Below, piece by piece: positions 1-7,280 of a stretch of 12,225 bases of DNA. The position numbers and the translations under genes were made by a program. Positions within the stretch are counted from its first letter, which is position 1, and each line of letters starts with the position of its first letter. The DNA is from an uncultured Filifactor sp. (GTDB lineage: Bacteria > Bacillota > Clostridia > Peptostreptococcales > Filifactoraceae): positions 1 through 12,225 of the forward strand of contig CAMYCP010000020.1 of the NCBI GenBank assembly GCA_947254385.1. Direction: 5' to 3'. The notes beneath the pieces are model-generated. The model ran no database searches, was not told the origin of the DNA, and saw nothing but the letters and a program-made list of their open reading frames with translations.

Positions 1-8
1 AGAGATGC

Positions 9-26
9 TTAAGTAATATTACTTAA
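9..26. repeat. Perfect 18-bp palindrome over the mraY stop codon
   Basis: The 18 bases TTAAGTAATATTACTTAA read identically on both strands, and the mraY stop codon (19-21) lies inside. As RNA they could form a 7-bp stem with a 4-nt ATAT loop. The stem is AT-only apart from one G-C pair, and no T-tract follows within the window, so a terminator is not supported. It could be a protein-binding site, an mRNA-end structure, or chance in AT-rich DNA. Confidence 0.5.
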
Positions 27-963
27 ATACAATCATCAATGTACAAAAAAACACGGTTACCGCCGTAAACATAAAAACTACACGTGTTTCCTTAAAACCG
101 AGCATTTCAAAGTGGTGATGCAACGGCGACATCAAAAATACACGCTTACCGGTCGTCTTAAATGACACTACCTGTATTATGACCGATAGGGTTTCAATCA
201 TGTATATAAAGCCGATAAATGGAAGATACAGTGACAAGCCGTTAATTACCGCCATACCCGCTATTGCTCCGCCTAAAGCCATTGAACCCGTGTCTCCCAT
301 AAATACTTTAGCCGGATATTTGTTGACTGTCAAAAAGCCGAGACAACCGGCAGATAAAAACAGTGCAAACGAATTTAAACCGCTTTTTAAAAAATATGAA
401 AAAATAAAGAAAAATAAAGCCACTGCCGTTGTGACGCTCGCACAAAGTCCGTCTAACCCGTCCGTCAAGTTGACACTGTTAGACAGTGCTATAAATATAA
501 ACATGGAAAACGGAATTATCATAATTTCCAAATTTATGCTTTTAAAATTTGAGAACGGCAATAACAGAAAGCCGCCTTTTTGAACTTTATAGCTAAGTAA
601 AGATAATAAAAATGCGAACAATACCTGTAAAATAATTTTTTGATAAGCACGCAAGCCCAAGTTTCTTTTTTTTACAACTTTTATATAGTCGTCTATAAAG
701 CCCACAAGGGCGAACATCAACATTGAGATTAGAGGAAATATGTTTTCTTTGCATAGAAATGCCGAGACTATACTCATCACAAGTATCGGAATTATGAAAA
801 TAAAACCGCCCATTGTAGGAGTGCCGGATTTTTTCTGATGGCTTTTCATGCCCTCTTCTCTTTCCATTTGTCCGAATTTAAGTTTATGAAGAATGGGTAT
901 TAGGATTTTACCTAAGAGCGTGGCGGATAAAAAAACGATTAGAAAGCCGATAAAAAAGTACAC
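19..963 (-). CDS. mraY: MraY, phospho-N-acetylmuramoyl-pentapeptide transferase
   Basis: This integral membrane enzyme transfers phospho-MurNAc-pentapeptide from UDP to undecaprenyl phosphate, making lipid I at the inner face of the membrane. The 314-residue protein is full length for the family and is made of about ten hydrophobic segments. Visible signatures, in order, are the SGTPTMGG loop (46-53), the paired aspartates of GFIDDY (91-92), NLTDGLDGL (165-173), MGDTGS (222-227, Asp224) and PLHHHFE (280-286), which carries the three-histidine motif. The start is GTG (961-963). A good ribosome binding site, GAGGTG, lies 5 nt upstream inside the last codons of murF. Only 2 nt separate it from the murF stop, so translational coupling is likely. 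The next gene downstream lies outside the window. In many Bacillota it is murD. Confidence 0.97.
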   Translation of the reverse strand: MYFFIGFLIVFLSATLLGKILIPILHKLKFGQMEREEGMKSHQKKSGTPTMGGFIFIIPILVMSIVSAFLCKENIFPLISMLMFALVGFIDDYIKVVKKRNLGLRAYQKIILQVLFAFLLSLLSYKVQKGGFLLLPFSNFKSINLEIMIIPFSMFIFIALSNSVNLTDGLDGLCASVTTAVALFFFIFSYFLKSGLNSFALFLSAGCLGFLTVNKYPAKVFMGDTGSMALGGAIAGMAVINGLSLYLPFIGFIYMIETLSVIIQVVSFKTTGKRVFLMSPLHHHFEMLGFKETRVVFMFTAVTVFFCTLMIVFK

Positions 964-965
964 TG

Positions 966-2282
966 TTACACCTCATCTTTAAAAACAAAATCCACAAGTT
1001 TTTCAAAACTTTCCCCGCGTGAGGCCTTAAAGAGTACCGTGTCGCCTTCTCTTAAAATTTTTTTCAAAAAGTCGGCACATTCCATTTTATCGGTAAAAAT
1101 TTTGTAATTTTTGCCGAATCCTTGGGCAATAAATTTTGCTTTATCTCCGCAAGTTATTACATAATCGGCTTTATCACGTGCATATTCTCCGGTTTCTATG
1201 TGGAATTTTTCGGATTCATCTCCAAGTTCCAACATATCTCCGAGCACGGCTATTTTCCTGCCTGTTTTTTCCCCAAGTACTGAAAGTGCGGCTTTCATGG
1301 AGTCGGGATTTGCATTGTATACGTCGTTTATGACGTCTATTCCCTTTATGATTTTTTCTTCCATGCGATATTCTGAGGTTTTGAATTTTTGAAGTCCGTT
1401 TATCGCCGTATCTATGTTCAATCCCGCAACATAAGCTGCCGATAGAGCGGCCATGGCATTCATGACGTTGTGTTTGCCGGGAAGAGGCACGGAAAATGTT
1501 TTTTGTTCGCCGAAAAAGTCGCAGGTCACTTGATTTGAATATTCAATACATCTCACGTCATTATTTTCATCAAACCCATAAGTTATAAGTTTATAGAACT
1601 TGTCCATGTATTTAAGTCGTTTTAAAAATTTGTCGTCACCGTTTACTATCAGCGTGTCGGATTTCGTCAAATTTTCCGCAATTTCCATTTTGGCTTTGAA
1701 TATATTTTCCTGCGATTTGAGATTTTCTATATGTGCCGTGCCGATATTTGTAATTACCGCAATGTCGGGACGTACCACCGAGCAAAGATATCGTATTTCA
1801 CCGAAAGTGTACATTCCCATTTCCAAATCGAGTATTTCATCTTCATTTTGCATTTCAAACAATGTTAGAGGAAGTCCCAGTTCATTGTTGTGGTTGCCTT
1901 CTGCACGACGTACACGGAATTTTTCAGAAAGAATGTAATAAATCATATCTTTGGTGGTTGTTTTGCCGGAACTTCCGGTTACCGCTATGACAGGTACCGA
2001 ATGTTTTAAATATCTAAGTTTTGCCGCTTTCCCGAATGCCGTGACGGCGTTCGGCACTTTTATTACATCTTCTCCCGGATAATCAGTCTCTGCAATTACC
2101 GCCGCCGCACCGCGCATTAAAGCATCTTCTATATATTGATTGCCGTCGGTACGTTCACCGTGTACGGCTACAAAGAGATCTCCTTTTTCCACTTTTCGGC
2201 TGTCGATTACCGCCCTTTTTATCGGAGCGTCATATGTTGTTTCTTTTCCTAAAAACTCCGCTATTTCTTTAAAATTCAGCAT
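966..2282 (-). CDS. murF: MurF, UDP-MurNAc-tripeptide--D-Ala-D-Ala ligase
   Basis: MurF is the cytoplasmic ATP-dependent ligase that adds D-Ala-D-Ala to UDP-MurNAc-tripeptide, giving the pentapeptide used by MraY next door. The 438 residues show the normal Mur-ligase layout. There is an N-terminal substrate domain with the SRKV..GDLFVA segment (28-39), and a central ATPase domain with P-loop TGSSGKTTTK (102-111). This is followed by EGNHNNELGLP (128-138), NIGTAHIE (179-186) and a lysine-containing AKME segment (197-200). The C-terminal domain has DVYNANPDSM (319-328), GDMLELG (347-353) and FKASRGESFE (417-426). The start is ATG, with GGAGG 4 nt upstream. It lies 18 nt after the PBP gene and 2 nt before mraY. 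murE, which would supply its substrate, is not adjacent and must be elsewhere. Confidence 0.96.
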   Translation of the reverse strand: MLNFKEIAEFLGKETTYDAPIKRAVIDSRKVEKGDLFVAVHGERTDGNQYIEDALMRGAAAVIAETDYPGEDVIKVPNAVTAFGKAAKLRYLKHSVPVIAVTGSSGKTTTKDMIYYILSEKFRVRRAEGNHNNELGLPLTLFEMQNEDEILDLEMGMYTFGEIRYLCSVVRPDIAVITNIGTAHIENLKSQENIFKAKMEIAENLTKSDTLIVNGDDKFLKRLKYMDKFYKLITYGFDENNDVRCIEYSNQVTCDFFGEQKTFSVPLPGKHNVMNAMAALSAAYVAGLNIDTAINGLQKFKTSEYRMEEKIIKGIDVINDVYNANPDSMKAALSVLGEKTGRKIAVLGDMLELGDESEKFHIETGEYARDKADYVITCGDKAKFIAQGFGKNYKIFTDKMECADFLKKILREGDTVLFKASRGESFEKLVDFVFKDEV

Positions 2283-2300
2283 TGTGCCTCCATGATACTT

Positions 2301-4787
2301 TTATTTCGGTTTATTTTTAATAAGAGGTGACATTTTTCCGACCGATCCGTCTTCCGTCATCGTTTCATTTGCCGTGTCCACAGGTTTATCTTTCGGTTTA
2401 TCTTCCGTTTTGTTAGGGTCGGTATTGTTTAAATTATTTATTTCCGGTTCTGCGGCAAAATCCGGCATTATTTCGTCTTCTACCGTGAAATTTGGTGTCA
2501 TGTCGTTTTCAACCGAACTTTCATCCAAAAATTCCACATATATGTTTGCTCCGGGTTTTATCGGCGTATCGGGCTTAGGAGTTTGTTTTACGACTTTGCC
2601 CGTTCCTGAAAAATTGAGTTTCAATCCCAAACTTTGGCTTATACGGTTTACTTCTTCCACTGTCTTATCTTGAAGATCCGGCATCATCATGTTGTTTACG
2701 GTTTGACCTTCAAAGTAAAGTATTACGCTTGCGCCTTGTGCGATGCTTTCTCCGGATTTTGGAAATGTGTCGACGATTTTTAAATCCGGCGCCGGATTTT
2801 CCATGTCCGTTTTGGCGTTAAGTTTAACTTTGTATAGCGCTTTTTTTGCATCCGAATATGTCATTTGTCTAAGTTCGGGTACCTGACTTTTTTTAACTTC
2901 GTAGGTTTCTTCAGTTTTGGCCGTTATGCCTTTATATACGAGCAAATCTTTGAGTATCATTTTGGCAATCGGCGCACAGTTGCTACCGCCGTATATGTTG
3001 CCGCTCGGTTCGTCTTTCATCACAAGTACGGTAAACTGAGGATTTTCCATGGGTGCTACGGCGACAAAGCTTGATACGTAGTGTCCTTTGCCATATACGC
3101 CGTCTACAAGTTTTTGCGCCGTTCCGGTTTTTCCCGAGATATGATACCCTTTTATGCGCGCTTTCTTTCCTCCGCCTTTTGAAACGACGGTTTCCATCAG
3201 ATCGAGCATGGAGTGCGCCGTTTCTTTGGATATCGGGCGACGGACTATTTCGGGGTCGAAACGTTCGATTACATTGCCGTCTTTATCCGTGATTTGTTTT
3301 ACCAAGCGGGGACGCATGAGTTTACCGTCGTTTGCAATCGCATTTACCGCCGTTATCATCTGTATCGGCGTCACGGATATACTCTGTCCGAAAGACATGG
3401 TGGCAAGCTGCAGTTTTCCGGTTTTATCCACGGGATACAGTATCCCTGTAGCCTCTCCCGTAAGAGGTATGCCTGTTTTTTGTCCAAAACCGAAAGCGTG
3501 TATATATTTGTGAAAATTTTGAGAACCGAGTTTTAAGCCGAGCTGTATAAAAAAAGTGTTTATTGATTGTGCCGTTGCGGTTCTTATTCCCACTTTTCCG
3601 TAGTGCTTCCCTCCGGAATTGTTTATTTTCATACCGTCTATTTCAACGGCGCTGTTGTCGTTATAAGTCCAACTCTCGTCTATTACGCCTTCTTCAAGTG
3701 CGGATGCGCCGGTTATAGTTTTAAATATCGAACCGGGTTCAAAAGCATCGCTTACCATCGGATTACGCCACATAAGGTTATATATTTTTATTTTGGCTTC
3801 TTCTTTTTCTTTCGGATTTAAAATAAACTCCGTTTCTTTCATGAGGTTACGATATTGATTGAAAAAAATCATAGACGGTTTGTTCGGATCGAAATCCGGT
3901 TTACTGCACATTGCCAAAATATCTCCGCTTTTGGAGTCCATCACGATTGCCATGGTGTTTTTGGATTCGTTTTCTTTATGCGATTTTTCCAGGGCGCGTT
4001 CCACATAGTGCTGAACGACTTCATCTATGGTGAGAGTCACGTCGTATCCGTCCACGGGCGGGTTATAATTTAAAGAATCGTCTGAAATCGGAACGTTTTT
4101 TGCGTCGGCAAGGACAATTTTTCTGCCGGGTACACCCGACAATTCATCGTTAAAATATCCCTCTATCCCCGATTGACCTACATTGTCCGCCGAGGTATGG
4201 CCTATCACATAAGATGCAAACTTTCCGTAAGGATAATAGCGCGAAACTTTTTCATCATAGTACAATCCTTTGATTTTAGCATTCCGCATATTTTTTGCTT
4301 TAGTTTCATCGATTTTATTTTGTTTTAAACGATCCTGTATATATTCTTCGCTATAGCGGGGTAAGTTTTTAAGTTGGTCCACTATGCCTATATCCACGGA
4401 TTTTTTCAGTATAAATCTTTCTCTTTCGTCATCAAGTTGATCTAAGATTTCTTTTTTCGGGATATTTAAAACCTTGCCCACTCTTTCGGCAAAATATTCT
4501 TTTTCATCGCCGATATACATTTTTTCCACGCTGACATCGTATCTTTTAACCGCAACGGCAAGTTCTTTTCCGTTACAATCGTATATCGAACCCCTCTTCG
4601 CAGGGACGATTAAATCCCTATGTTGTAGATAGGCGGCGTTATCGGCGTATTTTCCGGGATTTATTATCTGTAAATATCCGATTCTTCCGATACCTATGAA
4701 GACTAAAATCGAAAACACGATTATTATAAATGAGAGTCTAAACTCCATGTTGTCAGTCTTTTCCCCGATTTTTTGAAAAAAGGACAT
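2301..4787 (-). CDS. Class B penicillin-binding protein with two PASTA domains (FtsI/PBP2B/SpoVD type)
   Basis: This is a membrane-anchored DD-transpeptidase that cross-links peptidoglycan. Its position in the dcw cluster suggests septal (or spore-cortex) synthesis. The order is a short cytoplasmic N-terminus, one membrane helix (about 18-38), a dimerisation/pedestal domain starting with the RGSIYD motif (65-70), and a transpeptidase domain. The catalytic motifs are SIFK (Ser353-Lys356), SIN (408-410) and KTGT (553-556). Two PASTA domains follow (about 635-694 and 700-755). The last roughly 70 residues form an acidic, Pro/Asp/Asn-rich, probably disordered tail. The 828 residues are longer than a typical ~700-residue PBP2B, mostly because of this tail. 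The start is ATG with GAGGAG (within 4797-4805) 9 nt upstream. Sequence alone does not separate an FtsI/PBP2B role from a SpoVD role. Being the only transpeptidase in this cluster favours the vegetative septal role. Confidence 0.93.
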   Translation of the reverse strand: MSFFQKIGEKTDNMEFRLSFIIIVFSILVFIGIGRIGYLQIINPGKYADNAAYLQHRDLIVPAKRGSIYDCNGKELAVAVKRYDVSVEKMYIGDEKEYFAERVGKVLNIPKKEILDQLDDERERFILKKSVDIGIVDQLKNLPRYSEEYIQDRLKQNKIDETKAKNMRNAKIKGLYYDEKVSRYYPYGKFASYVIGHTSADNVGQSGIEGYFNDELSGVPGRKIVLADAKNVPISDDSLNYNPPVDGYDVTLTIDEVVQHYVERALEKSHKENESKNTMAIVMDSKSGDILAMCSKPDFDPNKPSMIFFNQYRNLMKETEFILNPKEKEEAKIKIYNLMWRNPMVSDAFEPGSIFKTITGASALEEGVIDESWTYNDNSAVEIDGMKINNSGGKHYGKVGIRTATAQSINTFFIQLGLKLGSQNFHKYIHAFGFGQKTGIPLTGEATGILYPVDKTGKLQLATMSFGQSISVTPIQMITAVNAIANDGKLMRPRLVKQITDKDGNVIERFDPEIVRRPISKETAHSMLDLMETVVSKGGGKKARIKGYHISGKTGTAQKLVDGVYGKGHYVSSFVAVAPMENPQFTVLVMKDEPSGNIYGGSNCAPIAKMILKDLLVYKGITAKTEETYEVKKSQVPELRQMTYSDAKKALYKVKLNAKTDMENPAPDLKIVDTFPKSGESIAQGASVILYFEGQTVNNMMMPDLQDKTVEEVNRISQSLGLKLNFSGTGKVVKQTPKPDTPIKPGANIYVEFLDESSVENDMTPNFTVEDEIMPDFAAEPEINNLNNTDPNKTEDKPKDKPVDTANETMTEDGSVGKMSPLIKNKPK

Positions 4788-4850
4788 AACGGAAAACTCC
4801 TCTTTAAAGCTGATTTTTTTGTTGTAAATAAATTTTTAAATCTTATTTTA

Positions 4851-4918
4851 ACCGGCGTGAATTTTTACGCATATTTTTAATTTTGCTTTAAATCATCTAA
4901 AACCGGTGAATTTACGGC
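4851..4918. repeat. Two imperfect direct repeats in the ftsL-PBP gap
   Basis: On the plus strand, 4851-4870 (ACCGG-CG-TGAATTT-TT-ACGC) and 4902-4918 (ACCGGTGAATTTACGGC) share an ACCGG...TGAATTT...ACG core, 51 bp apart. The right copy overlaps the candidate -35 hexamer of the internal promoter. Repeats overlapping and downstream of a promoter would fit an operator, but this is inference. The first copy also contains a small GCGT/ACGC hairpin that lacks a U-tract. Confidence 0.35.
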
Positions 4919-4920
4919 AA
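4892..4920 (-). promoter_or_regulatory. Candidate internal promoter for the PBP-murF-mraY genes
   Basis: In the 161-nt gap between ftsL and the PBP gene, the minus strand reads TTGCCG (4915-4920), a 17-nt spacer, then GATGAT (4892-4897). This is a moderate match to a housekeeping promoter. It is the only gap longer than 20 nt between the MocR gene and mraY, and no convincing terminator lies in it. The promoter would therefore add to read-through rather than replace it. Transcription would begin roughly 90-100 nt before the PBP start codon. Confidence 0.3.
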
Positions 4921-4948
4921 CATTATTTTTGCATACCGATTTTGTGAT

Positions 4949-5554
4949 TTATTCTTTTATGTCTATATACACTATATCTCTTGCGGAGGGATATTTCATC
5001 TTCAATACTTCAATAGCGTATTTTTCCACTATATCACTGCGGCTCAAATTTTCAAGACTGATTTCAAATTTTTCTTTGCGGTTTAAAATTTCACTGATTT
5101 CTTTATTTATTTTGTTAAGTTCATACCTCTTTTGAGCAACTTTTGAGCGCATACTTATGAGCGCTATGATTGAAGATGAGATTATAAGCGCGGAAAATAC
5201 AGGAATAACCGCCATTTTATACATTCTTAAGGTTGCTTTTCTTCTCTGTTTTATCTCTATTTTTCGTTCTTTTTTTATTTTCTCTTTTTGTGCTTTTTTA
5301 AGTTTTTTTTGTTCTTTTAAAAGAGTTTTATTTCTTTTCTTCTCTTCAAGGCGCAACTTATTTTCATATTCCGCCTTGCGTTTCAAATATTCTGCTCGCT
5401 CTTCAGATTCTTTTTTTCTGTTTTTCTCTGCATCTAAAACACGGTTTTCTCCGCCGTATCTTGTATTTTTTGAAACTTTGCGTCTGCTGCTTGAAACTTT
5501 TTTTTCATAATATTCGGCAGGAAAAACGATGTTGTTTTCATCTTTTTTATTCAT
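4949..5554 (-). CDS. ftsL: FtsL-like divisome protein with a long charged cytoplasmic region
   Basis: This is a single-pass membrane protein placed where FtsL lies in dcw clusters. FtsL forms a coiled-coil complex with DivIC/FtsB and recruits and activates septal PBPs. The 201 residues comprise a polar N-terminus and a strongly charged Lys/Glu/Arg helix (about 42-110, probably coiled coil). One membrane helix (about 113-134) and an extracytoplasmic coiled coil (about 135-175) follow. The C-terminus ends in the YAIEVLKMKYPSARDIVYI segment, resembling the end of FtsL/septum-initiator proteins. FtsL is usually about 100-120 residues with a short cytoplasmic tail, so the ~110-residue front part is unusual. 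The start is ATG with AAGGACGGG 8 nt upstream, inside the end of rsmH, which it overlaps by 8 nt. The identification rests on topology and position more than on sequence. Confidence 0.75.
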   Translation of the reverse strand: MNKKDENNIVFPAEYYEKKVSSSRRKVSKNTRYGGENRVLDAEKNRKKESEERAEYLKRKAEYENKLRLEEKKRNKTLLKEQKKLKKAQKEKIKKERKIEIKQRRKATLRMYKMAVIPVFSALIISSSIIALISMRSKVAQKRYELNKINKEISEILNRKEKFEISLENLSRSDIVEKYAIEVLKMKYPSARDIVYIDIKE

Positions 5555-6497
5555 AATTATTTCCCGTCCTTATGGCTACACGCAGTTTGGCACTCCTTGA
5601 GCGGGGATTGTTTTTTATTTCTTCATCCGTAGGTAGGATTATTTTATGCTTGGGAAGTTTAAGATGTGCATGGTTGCCGTTACACATACACACGGGAAAT
5701 TCCGGAGGACATATGCAATCTTTAGATTCTTCGTTAAAAATATTTTTAACTATTCGGTCTTCCAAAGAATGAAATGTTATTACGGCGACGGTTCCACCCG
5801 GGTTTAGATGTTTTATGGCGCTTTTTATGGCGGGACGGATGGCTTTAAGTTCTCCGTTCACTTCTATTCTTATCGCCTGAAAAGTGCGTTTGGCGGGGTG
5901 AATGTCATAGTCGCGGGCTTTTTTCGGCACGGCGCTCTTTATCGCCGAAACGAGTTCAAAAGTCGTTGTAAAGGGTTTTTCTTCACGCATTTTACATATA
6001 AATTCCGCAATCCTTTTCGCCCATTTTTCTTCACCGTATTCAAAAATTATCCGTGCAAGTTCTTCTTTGCTGTAAGTATTTACGATATCGGCCGCATTTA
6101 CAGAATCTTCAACGTTCATACGCATATCAAGATTTGAGCTATGCATATAGGAAAATCCTCTTTCTTCGTTATCGAGCTGATATGAAGATACTCCCAAGTC
6201 CATGAGTATGCCGTCTATTTTTAAAATATCGAGTTTCGTGAGTATTTCAGAGAGATTTACAAAATTATCATGCACGAATATAATTTTGTCCGTAAAATCG
6301 TGCAGGCGTTTTTTCCCTGCTTTTATGGCATCACTGTCTCTGTCTATAGCTATGAGTTTGCCCGTTGTAAGTTTTTTTACAATCTCCATGGAATGTCCCG
6401 CTCCGCCCATGGTCGCATCGACATATATTCCGCCTTGAACTATATTCAAGTTTTCTATACATTCATTGAGCAAAACACTCTTATGCAAAAACTCCAT
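5547..6497 (-). CDS. rsmH: RsmH (MraW), 16S rRNA (cytosine(1402)-N4)-methyltransferase
   Basis: RsmH is a cytoplasmic SAM-dependent methyltransferase that modifies N4 of C1402 in the ribosomal decoding centre. It is a classic member of the dcw cluster. The 316 residues match the family length. Visible motifs are HKSVLLNE (5-12), the SAM-binding VDATMGGAGHS (26-36), acidic IDRD (51-54), DLGVSSYQLD (100-109) and RGFSY (113-117). Further on are HPAKRTFQAIRIEVN (200-214), ITFHSLEDRIVK (240-251) and a Cys cluster CICPPEFPVCMC (261-272), which is common in RsmH of Bacillota. The start is ATG with GGGAG 5 nt upstream. In most Bacillota mraZ stands just upstream. Here lgt does, 16 nt away. Confidence 0.97.
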   Translation of the reverse strand: MEFLHKSVLLNECIENLNIVQGGIYVDATMGGAGHSMEIVKKLTTGKLIAIDRDSDAIKAGKKRLHDFTDKIIFVHDNFVNLSEILTKLDILKIDGILMDLGVSSYQLDNEERGFSYMHSSNLDMRMNVEDSVNAADIVNTYSKEELARIIFEYGEEKWAKRIAEFICKMREEKPFTTTFELVSAIKSAVPKKARDYDIHPAKRTFQAIRIEVNGELKAIRPAIKSAIKHLNPGGTVAVITFHSLEDRIVKNIFNEESKDCICPPEFPVCMCNGNHAHLKLPKHKIILPTDEEIKNNPRSRSAKLRVAIRTGNNYE

Positions 6498-6513
6498 AAC
6501 TACTCCCGAAAAT

Positions 6514-7266
6514 TTATTTATAATTTAAATAGGCGCTTTTTATTTTTTCGCCTTTAAGTTTATAGAAGATAAATGCTCCCACGAAACAAAGTGCTATGCT
6601 TACAAGTTGTGCTATTCTGAAATTTCCTATCATCAGGGAGTCCGTCCTTAATCCCTCTATCCAAAATCTCCCTACAGAATATCCTATGAGATATATTGAA
6701 AATATCTGCCCGTCAAATTTTTTTTTGCAAAGCAGTCTATAAAGTAAAATAAAGAGGCAAAAATCCCAAAACGATTCATAAAAAAACGTCGGATGAACTC
6801 TTAAGCCGTTTACGGTTATCGCCCAGGGAAGATTTGTGACTCCGCCGTGAGCCTCTCCGTTTATATAATTTCCCCATCTGCCTATAGCCTGCCCCAGTGA
6901 AATAAAAGGGGAGATTATATCAGCGAGTTTAAAAAAGTTTATTTTATAACGTTTTACAAAAAATCCGCCACACAAAAATGCACCTATAAATCCGCCGTGA
7001 AATGCCAAGCCACCCGCCCTGACGTTCAAAACTTCCTTTAAGGAGTGGTATTCGGACATATTGAATATTACATAGTAGGCACGTGCGCCTATTATTGCAC
7101 ACGGCACGGCGAAAATCAGCATATTTAAAAGATGGTCCTCTTCAAATCCCTCTTTTTCAGCTATTTTACCCGCAAAATGAGAACCGATTACAAGCGCCAG
7201 CGTTATCAAAAGGGCATACCATTTAACTTCCAAGCCGAATATGGAAAACGCCGTTGAATTTATCAT
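6514..7266 (-). CDS. lgt: Lgt, phosphatidylglycerol--prolipoprotein diacylglyceryl transferase
   Basis: Lgt transfers diacylglycerol from phosphatidylglycerol to the lipobox cysteine of prolipoproteins, the first step of lipoprotein maturation, in the cytoplasmic membrane. With the chosen start the protein has 250 residues and several membrane helices. Lgt signatures are GGLAFHGGFIG (85-95, His90), GRWGNYINGEAHG (129-141, Arg130), HPTFFYES (158-165) and GRFWIEGLRTDSL (199-211, Arg207). An ATG 18 nt further upstream (7284) would overlap the yfmH stop but has no Shine-Dalgarno. The ATG at 7266 has AAAAGGGG 5 nt upstream, and the resulting N-terminus (MINSTAFSIFGLEVKWY) fits the usual Lgt beginning. 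It lies between yfmH and rsmH, so it is likely cotranscribed with both. Confidence 0.96.
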   Translation of the reverse strand: MINSTAFSIFGLEVKWYALLITLALVIGSHFAGKIAEKEGFEEDHLLNMLIFAVPCAIIGARAYYVIFNMSEYHSLKEVLNVRAGGLAFHGGFIGAFLCGGFFVKRYKINFFKLADIISPFISLGQAIGRWGNYINGEAHGGVTNLPWAITVNGLRVHPTFFYESFWDFCLFILLYRLLCKKKFDGQIFSIYLIGYSVGRFWIEGLRTDSLMIGNFRIAQLVSIALCFVGAFIFYKLKGEKIKSAYLNYK

Positions 7267-7271
7267 TAAAA

Positions 7272-7279
7272 CCCCTTTT
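7272..7279 (-). promoter_or_regulatory. Ribosome binding site that fixes the lgt start
   Basis: The minus strand reads AAAAGGGG here, 5 nt before the ATG at 7266. It lies downstream of the alternative ATG at 7284, whose own upstream sequence (TTAACGAAAA) has no Shine-Dalgarno. This favours the shorter, 250-residue Lgt. Confidence 0.7.
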
Positions 7280-7280
7280 A

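Noticed and set aside
179..583. Plus-strand open frames opposite mraY, and similar ones opposite the PBP, yfmH and other genes (e.g. 3154-3513, 5157-5510)
   Set aside because: They are antisense to well-identified genes and their translations carry no recognisable domains.
4854..4870. GCGT/ACGC hairpin as a terminator after ftsL
   Set aside because: The stem is short with a mismatch on the transcribed strand and is not followed by a U-tract.
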